Source of the DNA: Ruminococcus sp.
GTDB lineage: Bacteria > Bacillota > Clostridia > Oscillospirales > Ruminococcaceae
Length of the DNA stretch: 42,077 nucleotides
Direction of reading: 5' to 3'
Assembly (NCBI GenBank): GCA_015066805.1
Contig: SVNP01000022.1
Span: forward strand, 1-42,077
The first letter of the stretch is position 1; each line of letters opens with the position of its first letter. The notes beneath the pieces are model-generated. The model was given only the letters and a program-made list of their open reading frames with translations, searched no databases and was not told where the DNA came from. Below, piece after piece: positions 6,312-14,574 of this stretch. A program made the translations under genes and the position numbers.

Positions 6312-8189
6312 ATGAAGACTTTTGAGGAACTCAAGGCTGTCCGTGAGCAGTACGAAAAAGAAGTTGCTCTGAGAACCCACGGCGGCGCCTCTTCCCAATA
6401 TGAGAGACATGTTCTGGTCTGCGGCGGTACCGGATGTACCTCCTCCGGCTCCATGAAGGTCATCGAGGAGCTGGAAAAGCAGTTGGCTGCACAGGGCCTG
6501 ACCGATAAGGTGCAGATCGTAAAGACCGGTTGCTTCGGTCTGTGCGCCAAGGGCCCCATCATGATCGTTTACCCCGAAGGCTCCTTCTACTCCATGGTGA
6601 AGGTGGAGGAGATCGAGCGCATCGTTGCCGAGCACCTGAAGAACGGTAACCCCGTAAGGGAGTTCCTGTATGAGGAAACCGTACAGGGCGATGAGCTGAA
6701 GGCTCTGGACGACACCGCTTTCTATGCAAAGCAGCACCGTGTTGCCCTGAGAAACTGCGGCGTGATCAACCCCGAATGTATCAACGAGTACATCGGCCGC
6801 GGCGGTTACGAGGCTCTGGCTAAGGTCGTCAGCTCCATGACCCAGGATGAGGTCATCCAGACCATTCTGGACAGCGGTCTCCGCGGCAGAGGCGGCGGCG
6901 GCTTCCCCACCGGTCTGAAGTGGAGACTGGCTAAGAACCTGGTTCCCGATGCAGACATCAAGTACGTTTGCTGTAACGCCGACGAGGGCGACCCCGGCGC
7001 ATTCATGGACCGTTCCATCCTGGAGGGTGACCCCCACGTTCTCATCGAGGCTATGGCCATCGCAGGCTACGCCATCGGTGCAAGCCAGGGCTACGTTTAC
7101 GTCCGTGCCGAGTACCCCATCGCTGTTGAGCGTCTGCGTATCGCCATCGAGCAGGCCCGCGAAAACGGTCTGCTGGGCAAGAACATCTTCGGCTCCGACT
7201 TCAGCTTCGATATGGATCTGCGTCTGGGCGCAGGTGCATTCGTCTGCGGTGAGGAAACCGCTCTCATGACCTCTATCGAGGGCAACCGCGGTGAGCCTCG
7301 TCCCCGTCCTCCCTTCCCTGCTGAGAAGGGTCTGTACAACAAGCCCACTATCCTCAACAACGTTGAGACCTACGCAAATATCCCCCAGATCATCATCAAC
7401 GGTGTGGACTGGTTCACCTCCATGGGTACCGAGAAGTCCAAGGGCACCAAGGTGTTCGCTCTGGGCGGCAAGATCACCAATACCGGTCTGGTGGAAGTGC
7501 CCATGGGTACTACCCTCCGTGAGGTTATCGAGGAGATCGGCGGCGGCATCCCCAACGGCAAGACCTTTAAGGCTGCCCAGACCGGTGGTCCCTCCGGCGG
7601 CTGCATTCCTCCCGAGCATCTGGATATCCCCATCGACTACGACAACCTCATCAGCATCGGCTCCATGATGGGCTCCGGTGGTCTGATCGTTATGGACGAG
7701 GATAACTGTATGGTCGATATCGCAAAGTTCTTCCTGGAGTTCACCGTGGATGAGTCCTGCGGTAAGTGCTCCCCCTGCCGTATCGGCACCAAGAGAATGT
7801 ACGAGATCCTGGACAAGATCACCAAGGGTCAGGGTACTCTGGAGGATATCGACAAGCTGGAAGAGCTGTGCAACCACATCAAGGCAAACTCCCTGTGCGG
7901 TCTGGGTCAGACTGCCCCCAACCCCGTGCTCTCCACCCTGCGCTACTTCCGCGACGAGTATATTGCTCACGTTGTTGAGAAGCGCTGCCCCGCAGGTGTT
8001 TGTAAGGATCTGCTCCAGTACACCATCATCGAGGACAAGTGCAAGGGCTGTACCGCCTGTGCAAGAAAGTGTCCCGCAAATGCAATCGCCGGTGCTGTGA
8101 AGCAGCCCCACGTCATCGATCAGACCAAGTGCATCAAGTGCGGTGCTTGTATCGATACCTGTAAGTTCGGCGCAATCATCAAAAAGTAA
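6312..8189 (+). CDS. NADH-dependent [FeFe]-hydrogenase, NuoF-like flavoprotein subunit (HndC/HydB type)
   Basis: 625 residues. Domains in order: an N-terminal thioredoxin-like [2Fe-2S] domain (CGGTGC at about 37-42, CFGLC at about 77-81); a NuoF core with the glycine-rich NADH site RGRGGGGFPTG (about 195-206) and the FMN-site segment NADEGDPGAF (about 222-231); an SLBB region; a [4Fe-4S] motif CGKCSPC (Cys 483, 486, 489); and a C-terminal two-[4Fe-4S] ferredoxin (CKGCTACARKC from 577, CIKCGACIDTC from 607). This is the NAD(H)-binding and presumed bifurcating-flavin subunit. AGGAGGA precedes the ATG. It is followed after 14 bp by the catalytic subunit, whose ribosome binding site overlaps this stop codon. 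Confidence 0.95.
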   Translation: MKTFEELKAVREQYEKEVALRTHGGASSQYERHVLVCGGTGCTSSGSMKVIEELEKQLAAQGLTDKVQIVKTGCFGLCAKGPIMIVYPEGSFYSMVKVEEIERIVAEHLKNGNPVREFLYEETVQGDELKALDDTAFYAKQHRVALRNCGVINPECINEYIGRGGYEALAKVVSSMTQDEVIQTILDSGLRGRGGGGFPTGLKWRLAKNLVPDADIKYVCCNADEGDPGAFMDRSILEGDPHVLIEAMAIAGYAIGASQGYVYVRAEYPIAVERLRIAIEQARENGLLGKNIFGSDFSFDMDLRLGAGAFVCGEETALMTSIEGNRGEPRPRPPFPAEKGLYNKPTILNNVETYANIPQIIINGVDWFTSMGTEKSKGTKVFALGGKITNTGLVEVPMGTTLREVIEEIGGGIPNGKTFKAAQTGGPSGGCIPPEHLDIPIDYDNLISIGSMMGSGGLIVMDEDNCMVDIAKFFLEFTVDESCGKCSPCRIGTKRMYEILDKITKGQGTLEDIDKLEELCNHIKANSLCGLGQTAPNPVLSTLRYFRDEYIAHVVEKRCPAGVCKDLLQYTIIEDKCKGCTACARKCPANAIAGAVKQPHVIDQTKCIKCGACIDTCKFGAIIKK

Positions 8190-8203
8190 GGAGGCTTCTC
8201 GGC

Positions 8204-9964
8204 ATGAGTGAAATGCTTAATGTAAAAATCAACGGCCAGGCGATCCAGGTCGCTAAGGGCAGCACCATTCTGGAGGCTGCTCACCAGGCCAATGTGACCA
8301 TCCCCACCCTCTGCTACATGAAGGACATCAACGAGATCGGTGCCTGCCGTATGTGTATGGTAGAGGCAAACGAGGGCAGAGGTTTCCGCTGCGTGGCAGC
8401 CTGCGTGTACCCCGTTACCGAGGGCATGGAGATCCTCACCAACAGCCCCAAGGTTCTGGATTCCCGCAAGAAGACCCTGGAGCTGATCCTCTCCAACCAC
8501 GAGCGTAAGTGCCTCTCCTGCGTACGCAGCAACAACTGCGAGCTGCAGAAGCTGGCTAAGGATCTGGGCGTGGATGATGCCGGCTACTACGACGGCGCAA
8601 CCGAGCAGTATGCCATCGACAGCTCTGCTGCCCATATGTACCGCGATAACAACAAGTGCGTGCTGTGCCGTCGCTGCGTGGCTGTCTGCGAAAAAACCCA
8701 GGGCATCGGCGTTATCGGCGCAAACGAGCGTGGCTTCCACACTCACATCGGCTCCGCTTTCGAGAAGGGCCTGGGCGAGACCGCCTGCGTAAGCTGCGGC
8801 CAGTGTATCGCAGTATGTCCCACCGGCGCACTCTCCGAGAAGGACTTCACCAAGGAAGTCTTTGCAGCCATCGCTGACCCCACCAAGAAGGTCATCGTCA
8901 ACACCGCCCCCTCCGTTCGTGCAGGTCTGGGCGAGGCATTCGGTCTGCCCATCGGCACCAATGTTGAGGGCAAGATGGTCGCTGCTCTCCGTCGTCTGGG
9001 CTTCGATTTCGTCTTTGATACCAACTTCTCCGCTGACCTGACCATCCTGGAGGAAGGCACCGAGCTCATCGAGCGCGTTACCAACAAGGGCGTGCTGCCT
9101 ATGATCACATCCTGCTCCCCCGGCTGGGTCAAGTTCTGCGAGCACTACTACCCCGATATGCTCCCCCACCTCTCCTCCTGCAAGAGCCCTCAGCAGATGT
9201 TCGGTGCTGTGACCAAGACCTACTTCGCAGAGAAGATGGGTTGGGATCCCAAGGATATCGTCTGCGTCAGCATCATGCCCTGTACCGCCAAGAAGTTCGA
9301 AAGCGGCAGAGAGGATCAGTCCGCTTCCGGCTACCCGGATATCGACTACGCTCTGACCACCCGTGAGCTGGCTCGCATGATCGAGCGTGCAGGCCTGCAG
9401 TTCAACGCCCTGCCCGATGAGCAGTTCGACAACCCGCTGGGCATCTTCTCCGGCGCAGGTCTGATCTTCGGTGCAACCGGCGGCGTGATGGAGGCTGCTC
9501 TCCGTTATGCTGTTGAGGCCATCACCGGCGATAAGCTGGGTGCCGATGCCATCGACTTCAAGGAAGTCCGTGGTACCGAGGGCATCAAGGAAGCTACCTA
9601 CAAGGTTGGTGACCTGGAGGTTAAGGTTGCTGTTGTCAGCGGTCTGGCAAATGCCCGCATCGTTATGGATAAGATCCGTAAGGGCGAGGCAGACTACACC
9701 TTCGTTGAGATCATGGCTTGCCCCGGCGGCTGTGTCAACGGCGGCGGTCAGCCCATCCAGCCCGGTTCTGTCCGCAACTTCAACGATCTCCGTGCTCTCC
9801 GTGCAAAGGCTCTGTACGATCAGGATGCTTCCATGGAGCTGCGTAAGTCTCAGGATAACCCCGCTGTTCAGGAGCTGTACAAGGAGTTCCTGGGTCAGCC
9901 CGGCAGCCACAAGGCTCACGAGATCCTGCACACCACCTACGTTCCCAGAAAGATCAACTTCTGA
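8204..9964 (+). CDS. [FeFe]-hydrogenase catalytic subunit (HndD/HydA type)
   Basis: 586 residues. N-terminal [2Fe-2S] ferredoxin domain (CYMKDINEIGACRMC region); His-Cys3 [4Fe-4S] motif beginning HERKCLSC (His 99, Cys 103, 106); two further [4Fe-4S] motifs (CVLCRRC from 152, then CVSCGQC); then the H-cluster domain with TSCSPGW (Cys 304), MPCTAKKFE (Cys 360) and MACPGGCVNGGGQP (Cys 506, 510). These three signatures bind the H-cluster. With the two upstream subunits this is a trimeric, group A3-like enzyme that makes or consumes H2 in the cytosol. H-cluster maturases (HydE/F/G) are not in the window. The ATG at 8204 has AAGGAGG overlapping the previous stop. A small C-terminal extension follows the H domain. 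Confidence 0.96.
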   Translation: MSEMLNVKINGQAIQVAKGSTILEAAHQANVTIPTLCYMKDINEIGACRMCMVEANEGRGFRCVAACVYPVTEGMEILTNSPKVLDSRKKTLELILSNHERKCLSCVRSNNCELQKLAKDLGVDDAGYYDGATEQYAIDSSAAHMYRDNNKCVLCRRCVAVCEKTQGIGVIGANERGFHTHIGSAFEKGLGETACVSCGQCIAVCPTGALSEKDFTKEVFAAIADPTKKVIVNTAPSVRAGLGEAFGLPIGTNVEGKMVAALRRLGFDFVFDTNFSADLTILEEGTELIERVTNKGVLPMITSCSPGWVKFCEHYYPDMLPHLSSCKSPQQMFGAVTKTYFAEKMGWDPKDIVCVSIMPCTAKKFESGREDQSASGYPDIDYALTTRELARMIERAGLQFNALPDEQFDNPLGIFSGAGLIFGATGGVMEAALRYAVEAITGDKLGADAIDFKEVRGTEGIKEATYKVGDLEVKVAVVSGLANARIVMDKIRKGEADYTFVEIMACPGGCVNGGGQPIQPGSVRNFNDLRALRAKALYDQDASMELRKSQDNPAVQELYKEFLGQPGSHKAHEILHTTYVPRKINF

Positions 9965-9991
9965 GAGCTGTAAGGCTGAAATGCAATCAAC

Positions 9992-10027
9992 AAAAGCCGC
10001 TTCCCTTTGGTGGGAGGCGGCTTTTTT
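9992..10027 (+). terminator. Terminator of the hydrogenase operon
   Basis: AAAAGCCGC, an interruption and TCCC pair with GGGA and GCGGCTTTT, followed by a T run. Confidence 0.85.
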
Positions 10028-10049
10028 CTTTGACTGTTGATTTTCCGAA

Positions 10050-10261
10050 GCTCCTGCGGAGCGTTTCACCGTTCCATTGGGATTTGTAGGTACTTTCGAT
10101 GAATCTATGTGGGGGCTTTGCCCCACACCCCCACCAGAGGAATATGATTCCTCTGAACTCCTGCATCAATCCCCCTAAGCCCCATAGAGGGGCTTAGGGG
10201 GATTGTCACGGGTTTCCAAAGGGACAATGTCCCTTTGGCGGAGTTTGAGGCGGAGCCTCAA
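10050..10261. repeat. Cluster of short perfect hairpins in non-coding DNA
   Basis: The gene-free stretch 10028-10304 holds a chain of inverted repeats: GCTCC-TGC-GGAGC (10050-10062); GTGGGG/CCCCAC (about 10109-10126); CAGAGGAAT-ATG-ATTCCTCTG (about 10135-10155); a 17-bp arm pair with 5-base loop starting CAATCCCCCTAAG at 10167-10205; CCAAAGGGAC/GTCCCTTTGG (10216-10238); and TTGAGGC-GGA-GCCTCAA (10245-10261). Most lack a T run, so they are not simple terminators. The architecture resembles intergenic structured repeats or a miniature mobile element. A similar cluster lies at 21552-21850. Confidence 0.6.
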
Positions 10262-10304
10262 TATGAATCCGCTGGAGGCACCTACAAACCCCAATTTTAC
10301 AGTG

Positions 10305-10341
10305 CAAAAAAATCGGAGATGCAGTTTACCTGCATCTCCGT
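10305..10341 (-). terminator. Terminator of the OPT-PqqD-like transcript
   Basis: Read on the minus strand, CGGAGATGCAG, a 5-base loop, CTGCATCTCCG, then a T run (A run at 10306-10312 on the plus strand). Confidence 0.85.
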
Positions 10342-10361
10342 TTGCGTTTTCGGTGAAAGCG

Positions 10362-10715
10362 TTATCCATTCTTCCACTGCACAAAGCCATAGCTTTCCAG
10401 AATCCGGAAGAACTGCGCCAGACGGTCATAGGTGGGCTGGGCTTTCTCACCGAAATGGGCCTCTAAAGGCTCACCCATATCCATAATGCTGCGCTGCCCG
10501 TCGATCAACGGCCACACAAAGCTGCCGATCTCATCCAGATGGATGTAGGAGATCTTCGGCTTTTTCAGCAGCTTCTGAGCAATGCGGTTCATAATGCCCT
10601 TGTTTTCCACTTCCAGCGTTACCATGCCCTCTGCATCCGCAGACCAGCCCAGACCCTCGGGCTGCATGGGAATACGCTCCAGATAATTCTCCTCTTGCTG
10701 TTGTTTGCGCCCCAT
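10362..10715 (-). CDS. PqqD-like protein
   Basis: 117 residues. The central part (HLDEIGSFVWPLIDGQRSI) and the following helices (ELEAHF-like segment, RLAQFFRILESYGFV) match the PqqD winged-helix fold, the RiPP recognition element that carries precursor peptides to radical SAM enzymes. No radical SAM gene or precursor is nearby. The ATG at 10715 is 2 bp past the stop of the OPT transporter gene, so translation is probably coupled; the longer frame from 10748 would overlap that gene by 31 bp. Next to an OPT transporter its job may be peptide-related, but that is inference. Confidence 0.75.
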   Translation of the reverse strand: MGRKQQQEENYLERIPMQPEGLGWSADAEGMVTLEVENKGIMNRIAQKLLKKPKISYIHLDEIGSFVWPLIDGQRSIMDMGEPLEAHFGEKAQPTYDRLAQFFRILESYGFVQWKNG

Positions 10716-10717
10716 GA

Positions 10718-12643
10718 TCACTTGCTGTCCTTCTTGGTTTTCTTCCACAGAGAGAACTTCAGCAGCGTGAGAATGATCAGGCCAAATACCACAAGGCTGC
10801 CGATATTCACCACAACCTCAGGCAGGTTCAGCTTTTCGGAGAGATCAATGGCATCTGCCACGTCAAATACTGCCAGCAGTGCCAGAAGAATACCCACAAG
10901 ACCTTCACCGGCGATCATACCGGAGCAGAACAGGATACCATCATTGACGATCTCCTTCTTCTTGTTCTCTTCCTTCTTCATCTTGTCGAAGATCAGGCGG
11001 ATGATACCACCCACCAGAATGCAGGCATTGAGCTGCACAGGCAGATACACACCAATGGCAAAGGGCAGCACGGGAATTCCCATGACCTCAATCAGAACGG
11101 CAATGAATGCGCCTACAAAAACCAGACCCCAAGGCAGCTCTGCGCTCATAACGCCTTCCACGATCATTTTCATCAGGGTCGCCTGGGGTGCGCCCAGCTC
11201 CTCGGAACCAAAGCCCCATGCGTTATCCAGCAGATACAGGGTGCCGCCAATGGCCAGTGCGGATGCCAGCACGCCGATGACCTCACCGATCTGCTGCTTT
11301 TTGGGGGTGGAGCCCAGCAGGTAACCGGTCTTCAGATCCTGAGAGGTATCGCCGGAAATAGCTGCGATGATACAGATGATAGAGCCAATGGAAATGGCTG
11401 CGGTCATGCCTACGGCACCGGTCATGCCGGTTGCCTTCAGGATCAGGGTGGAGATCAGCAGGGTGGCAATTGCCATGCCGGAAACAGGGTTGTTGCTGCT
11501 GCCTACCAGACCCACCATACGGGAGGATACGGTTGCAAAGAAGAAACCGAACACCACAATAATAATGGCACCCAGCAGATTCACAGGCACTGCGGGGATC
11601 AGCCAGATCAGCAGGGTCAGCACGGCAATGGCGCCCAGCACGATCTTCATGTTCAGATCCTGCTCGGTACGCAGGGCTGAGTTGCCGGTACCGCCGCCCA
11701 TGCCCTTCAGGGCATCTCTGAAGGTACGAACGATGAGGGGCAAGGACTTGATCAGGCTGATGATACCGCCTGCTGCCAGTGCGCCTGCACCGATGTAACG
11801 AATATAGTTGCTCCAGATACCGCTGGCACCGCCGGCTTCAAAAATCTGGGCAATGGTCTGATCGTTGCCGGGGTAGATGACAGCATCGCCGCCAAACATT
11901 ACGATCAGGGGGATCAGCACCAGCCAGCTCAGCACGCCGCCGGCAAACATATAGGAAGAAATACGGAAGCCGCAGATATAACCCACGCTCATAACAGCGG
12001 GGTAGATCTGTGTACCGATCTCACCTGCAAAGCCCTTGACACGGAGAGAAACCTCACCGGGCACTGCCTTAATGCCATCAATGATGAACTTGAACAGTGC
12101 GGCAAAGCCCATACCCGCAAACACGGTAGAGGCATTGGAGCCGCCTTCCTCACCTGCCAGCAGAACCTCTGCACAGGCAGTACCTTCGGGGTAGGGCAGC
12201 ACGCCATGCTCACGAACAATGAGGGCGTTACGCAGGGGCACCATGAAGAACACACCCAGCAGACCGCCGATCATGGCGATGAGGGTGATCTCCAGAATAC
12301 CGGGCTTTTCCATGCCCAGAGAGTCATCCGCTGCCCAGAGAAACAGGGCGGGAATGGTGAAGATGGCACCTGCCGCCACAGATTCACCTGCGGAGCCGAT
12401 GGTCTGCACCACGTTGCTCTCCAGAATGGAGTTTTTCTTCATAATCACACGGATCACGCCCATGGCGATAACCGCTGCGGGAATGGATGCGGATACGGTC
12501 ATACCCACACGCAGACCCAGGTACGCATTGGCTGCACCGAAGATCACAGCCAGCAGCACACCCATGATGATGGATGTGACCGTCAACTCCGGCGTGACCT
12601 TGGATGCCGGAATATAGGGTTTGAATTCTGTCTTTTTGTCCAT
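10718..12643 (-). CDS. OPT-family oligopeptide transporter
   Basis: 641 residues with about 14-16 hydrophobic segments and no ATP-binding domain. The start KVTPELTVTSIIMGVLLAVIFGAANAYL, followed by GLRVGMTVSASIPAAV, is characteristic of bacterial OPT proteins. These are secondary, cation-coupled importers of peptides or metal chelates at the cytoplasmic membrane. The ATG at 12643 follows GGAGG with good spacing; the upstream TTG at 12655 overlaps the ribosome binding site. It is transcribed from the promoter at 12691 and followed at once by the PqqD-like gene. A dipeptidase (PepD) lies upstream on the same strand, consistent with peptide use. Substrate not resolved. Confidence 0.92.
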   Translation of the reverse strand: MDKKTEFKPYIPASKVTPELTVTSIIMGVLLAVIFGAANAYLGLRVGMTVSASIPAAVIAMGVIRVIMKKNSILESNVVQTIGSAGESVAAGAIFTIPALFLWAADDSLGMEKPGILEITLIAMIGGLLGVFFMVPLRNALIVREHGVLPYPEGTACAEVLLAGEEGGSNASTVFAGMGFAALFKFIIDGIKAVPGEVSLRVKGFAGEIGTQIYPAVMSVGYICGFRISSYMFAGGVLSWLVLIPLIVMFGGDAVIYPGNDQTIAQIFEAGGASGIWSNYIRYIGAGALAAGGIISLIKSLPLIVRTFRDALKGMGGGTGNSALRTEQDLNMKIVLGAIAVLTLLIWLIPAVPVNLLGAIIIVVFGFFFATVSSRMVGLVGSSNNPVSGMAIATLLISTLILKATGMTGAVGMTAAISIGSIICIIAAISGDTSQDLKTGYLLGSTPKKQQIGEVIGVLASALAIGGTLYLLDNAWGFGSEELGAPQATLMKMIVEGVMSAELPWGLVFVGAFIAVLIEVMGIPVLPFAIGVYLPVQLNACILVGGIIRLIFDKMKKEENKKKEIVNDGILFCSGMIAGEGLVGILLALLAVFDVADAIDLSEKLNLPEVVVNIGSLVVFGLIILTLLKFSLWKKTKKDSK

Positions 12644-12690
12644 GTTAACCTCCAAATCGCCATTTTGCCAAACGACAGTACTATTCAGTA

Positions 12691-12719
12691 ATTATACCAT
12701 ATTTCGGCAGAAAGTGCAA
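12691..12719 (-). promoter_or_regulatory. Promoter of the OPT transporter gene
   Basis: Minus strand: TTGCAC (12719-12714), a 17-bp spacer and TATAAT (12696-12691). Confidence 0.75.
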
Positions 12720-12759
12720 TAGTTTTTGTGCTGTTTCGATTATATTTTCCTTTTATCCA

Positions 12760-14205
12760 TCAACGGCTGCGGCGCAGGATCTCCTTGATATATTCCCACA
12801 CACGGGCAGCAGATGCCACATCCAGCCGTTCATCGGGGGTATGAATATCGGCAATATCGGGGCCGATGGATACAATATCCGCATTTTTGATCTTTTCGGC
12901 AAACAAACCGCATTCCAGACCTGCATGAATAGCGGAAACCTGCGGTTTTCTGCCATACTGCTCCTCAAACACCTGCACCATCAGGTCACGCAGGGTCGAA
13001 TCCTCACGGTATTCCCATGCCGGGTAGCCTGCATCATGGGCAGGGGTACCGCCAAATCTGCGGATATAGGCTTCGGTTTCTTCCATCAGCCATTGTTTTT
13101 CCTCCACCACATTGCTGCGGATGAGGAACTGCACAGAGAGCTTGTCCGCAGCCCACTGCATCACACCAAGATTCAGAGAGGTCTGCACCATGCCCTCCAT
13201 ATGGGGGTGCATACGGATCACGCCCGTAGGCGCATCTGCCAGAAAACCCAGCAGACGGGCCGTTGCCTCTTCTGTCAGCACCTCGGCAGGCAGAGATACA
13301 GGGGCAACGGCAAAAACAGCGTGGGCATCCGTTGCCCCATGTGCTGCCGCAAATGCCGCTGCAAAATCTGCTGTGATCTGTTTCAGAGCTTCAAGGGAAT
13401 CCTTTTGGGTCACCACCAAAGCCTGTGCCCCCTTGGGGATCACATTGGCCTTGCCGCCGCCCATGGGCTGTGCTGCACGGAAAGGCATTTTGGCAGCAAT
13501 GGCTCCCAAAAGCTGCCCCAATACCCGGATTCCGTTTTGTCTGCCGTGATGAATATCCGCACCGGAATGGCCGCCTGTCATTTCTCCCACCGTCACCAGA
13601 TAGGCAAAGCCTTCCGCCGCTGCGGCTTCCATGGGGATCTCACCCATTACGGTCACACCGCCTGCACAGCTCACGGTGAGAATCCCCTCCTCCTCGGAGT
13701 CGATATTGAGGATCTTTCTGCCTCTGACATGTTCCGCTTCAAACAGCTCCGCACCGAACATACCGGTTTCCTCGTCACGGGTGATGACGCATTCCAGCGG
13801 CGGATGGGGGATGTCATCGGAATCGAGCAGGGCAAAAATATATGCCAGTGCAATGCCGTCATCGCCGCCCAGAGTGGTGCCCTCTGCCCAGACATAGTTT
13901 CCGTCGGTGGCAAGGGTCAGGCCGTCGGTTTCCATATTTTTGGTACAGTCGGGTGTTTTTTCACAGACCATATCCATATGCCCCTGCAGAATGATGGGTT
14001 CACTGTTCTCATAGCCTGCCGTACCCGGTGCATAGATGATCACATTGCCGCCGGCATCATGCAATGCACGCAGCCCGCGTTCTTCGGCGAACCGCATACA
14101 ATAGGCAGCGATCTGTGCAGTATTACCGGAGCCGTGAGGGATCTGTGCGATCTCCTCAAAAAATGCAAATACCTTTTTCGGCTCCAGATTTTGTAAAACG
14201 CTCAT
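12760..14205 (-). CDS. pepD: Aminoacyl-histidine dipeptidase (M20 family, PepD type)
   Basis: 481 residues, the usual PepD length. M20 metal and catalytic residues are visible in ILQGHMDMVCE (metal His and Asp), GTTLGGDDGIAL (bridging Asp), ITRDEETGMFGA (catalytic Glu pair) and LNIDSEEEG. The enzyme hydrolyses Xaa-His and other dipeptides in the cytosol using zinc or another divalent metal. The ATG at 14205 has AGGAGG about 6 bp upstream. It has its own promoter (14257-14285). Between this gene and the OPT promoter no terminator is obvious. The OPT transporter downstream on the same strand suggests peptide uptake followed by cleavage. Confidence 0.93.
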   Translation of the reverse strand: MSVLQNLEPKKVFAFFEEIAQIPHGSGNTAQIAAYCMRFAEERGLRALHDAGGNVIIYAPGTAGYENSEPIILQGHMDMVCEKTPDCTKNMETDGLTLATDGNYVWAEGTTLGGDDGIALAYIFALLDSDDIPHPPLECVITRDEETGMFGAELFEAEHVRGRKILNIDSEEEGILTVSCAGGVTVMGEIPMEAAAAEGFAYLVTVGEMTGGHSGADIHHGRQNGIRVLGQLLGAIAAKMPFRAAQPMGGGKANVIPKGAQALVVTQKDSLEALKQITADFAAAFAAAHGATDAHAVFAVAPVSLPAEVLTEEATARLLGFLADAPTGVIRMHPHMEGMVQTSLNLGVMQWAADKLSVQFLIRSNVVEEKQWLMEETEAYIRRFGGTPAHDAGYPAWEYREDSTLRDLMVQVFEEQYGRKPQVSAIHAGLECGLFAEKIKNADIVSIGPDIADIHTPDERLDVASAARVWEYIKEILRRSR

Positions 14206-14256
14206 TGATATCCTCCTGTATCCGCAGTTTGCTGCTGCGGTTGATCACATACAACT

Positions 14257-14285
14257 ATTATACACGATATTCTCACTTTTTGCAA
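14257..14285 (-). promoter_or_regulatory. Promoter of pepD
   Basis: Minus strand: TTGCAA (14285-14280), a 17-bp spacer and TATAAT (14262-14257). The leader contains CCGCAG/CTGCGG, a short stem near 14222-14240. Confidence 0.75.
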
Positions 14286-14313
14286 GCAAATTGGGCAAAT
14301 CCCCGAAAGTTGG

Positions 14314-14344
14314 CAAAAAAGATCCCCCACCTTGAGTGGGGGAG
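14314..14344 (-). terminator. Terminator of the csoR-copA transcript
   Basis: Minus strand: TCCCCCAC, loop TCAAG, GTGGGGGA, then TCTTTTTT. It lies 20 bp after the copA stop. Confidence 0.85.
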
Positions 14345-14364
14345 AATCTGTACAACCGTTTTTC

Positions 14365-14574
14365 TCAAACGATCTTGGTTACAGTATAGTCCTGTGCTTC
14401 AATGGCAGATTTCAGGGCATCATCACTGACCGGTGCCGAAAGGGTCACCACAGCGGTGCCTGCTGTATGGCTGACAACAGCCTCTGCCACGCCCTCCATG
14501 CCTTCCAGCACTTTTTTGACTCTGGCTTCGCAGTGACCGCACATCATACCTGTGATATACATGGTTTTCTGCAT
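14365..14574 (-). CDS. Possible independently translated CopZ-like copper chaperone (internal start in copA)
   Basis: 69 residues, in frame with the end of CopA. The ATG at 14574 is preceded by a near-ideal Shine-Dalgarno sequence AAAGGAGGTG (14590-14581) with 8 bases between GGAGG and ATG. The product is exactly one HMA domain with [11 protein letters not shown] (Cu-binding CxxC), the normal size of CopZ, which hands Cu(I) to CopA. The simplest history is loss of the stop codon between adjacent copA and copZ genes with the old start signal retained. Whether the internal start is used needs protein data. Confidence 0.6.
   Translation of the reverse strand: MQKTMYITGMMCGHCEARVKKVLEGMEGVAEAVVSHTAGTAVVTLSAPVSDDALKSAIEAQDYTVTKIV

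Noticed and set aside
6297..10126. Two long minus-strand ORFs (604 and 668 codons) opposite the hydrogenase genes
   Set aside because: They are shadows of strongly biased codon use in the real genes. Composition is unlike protein and they lack start signals.
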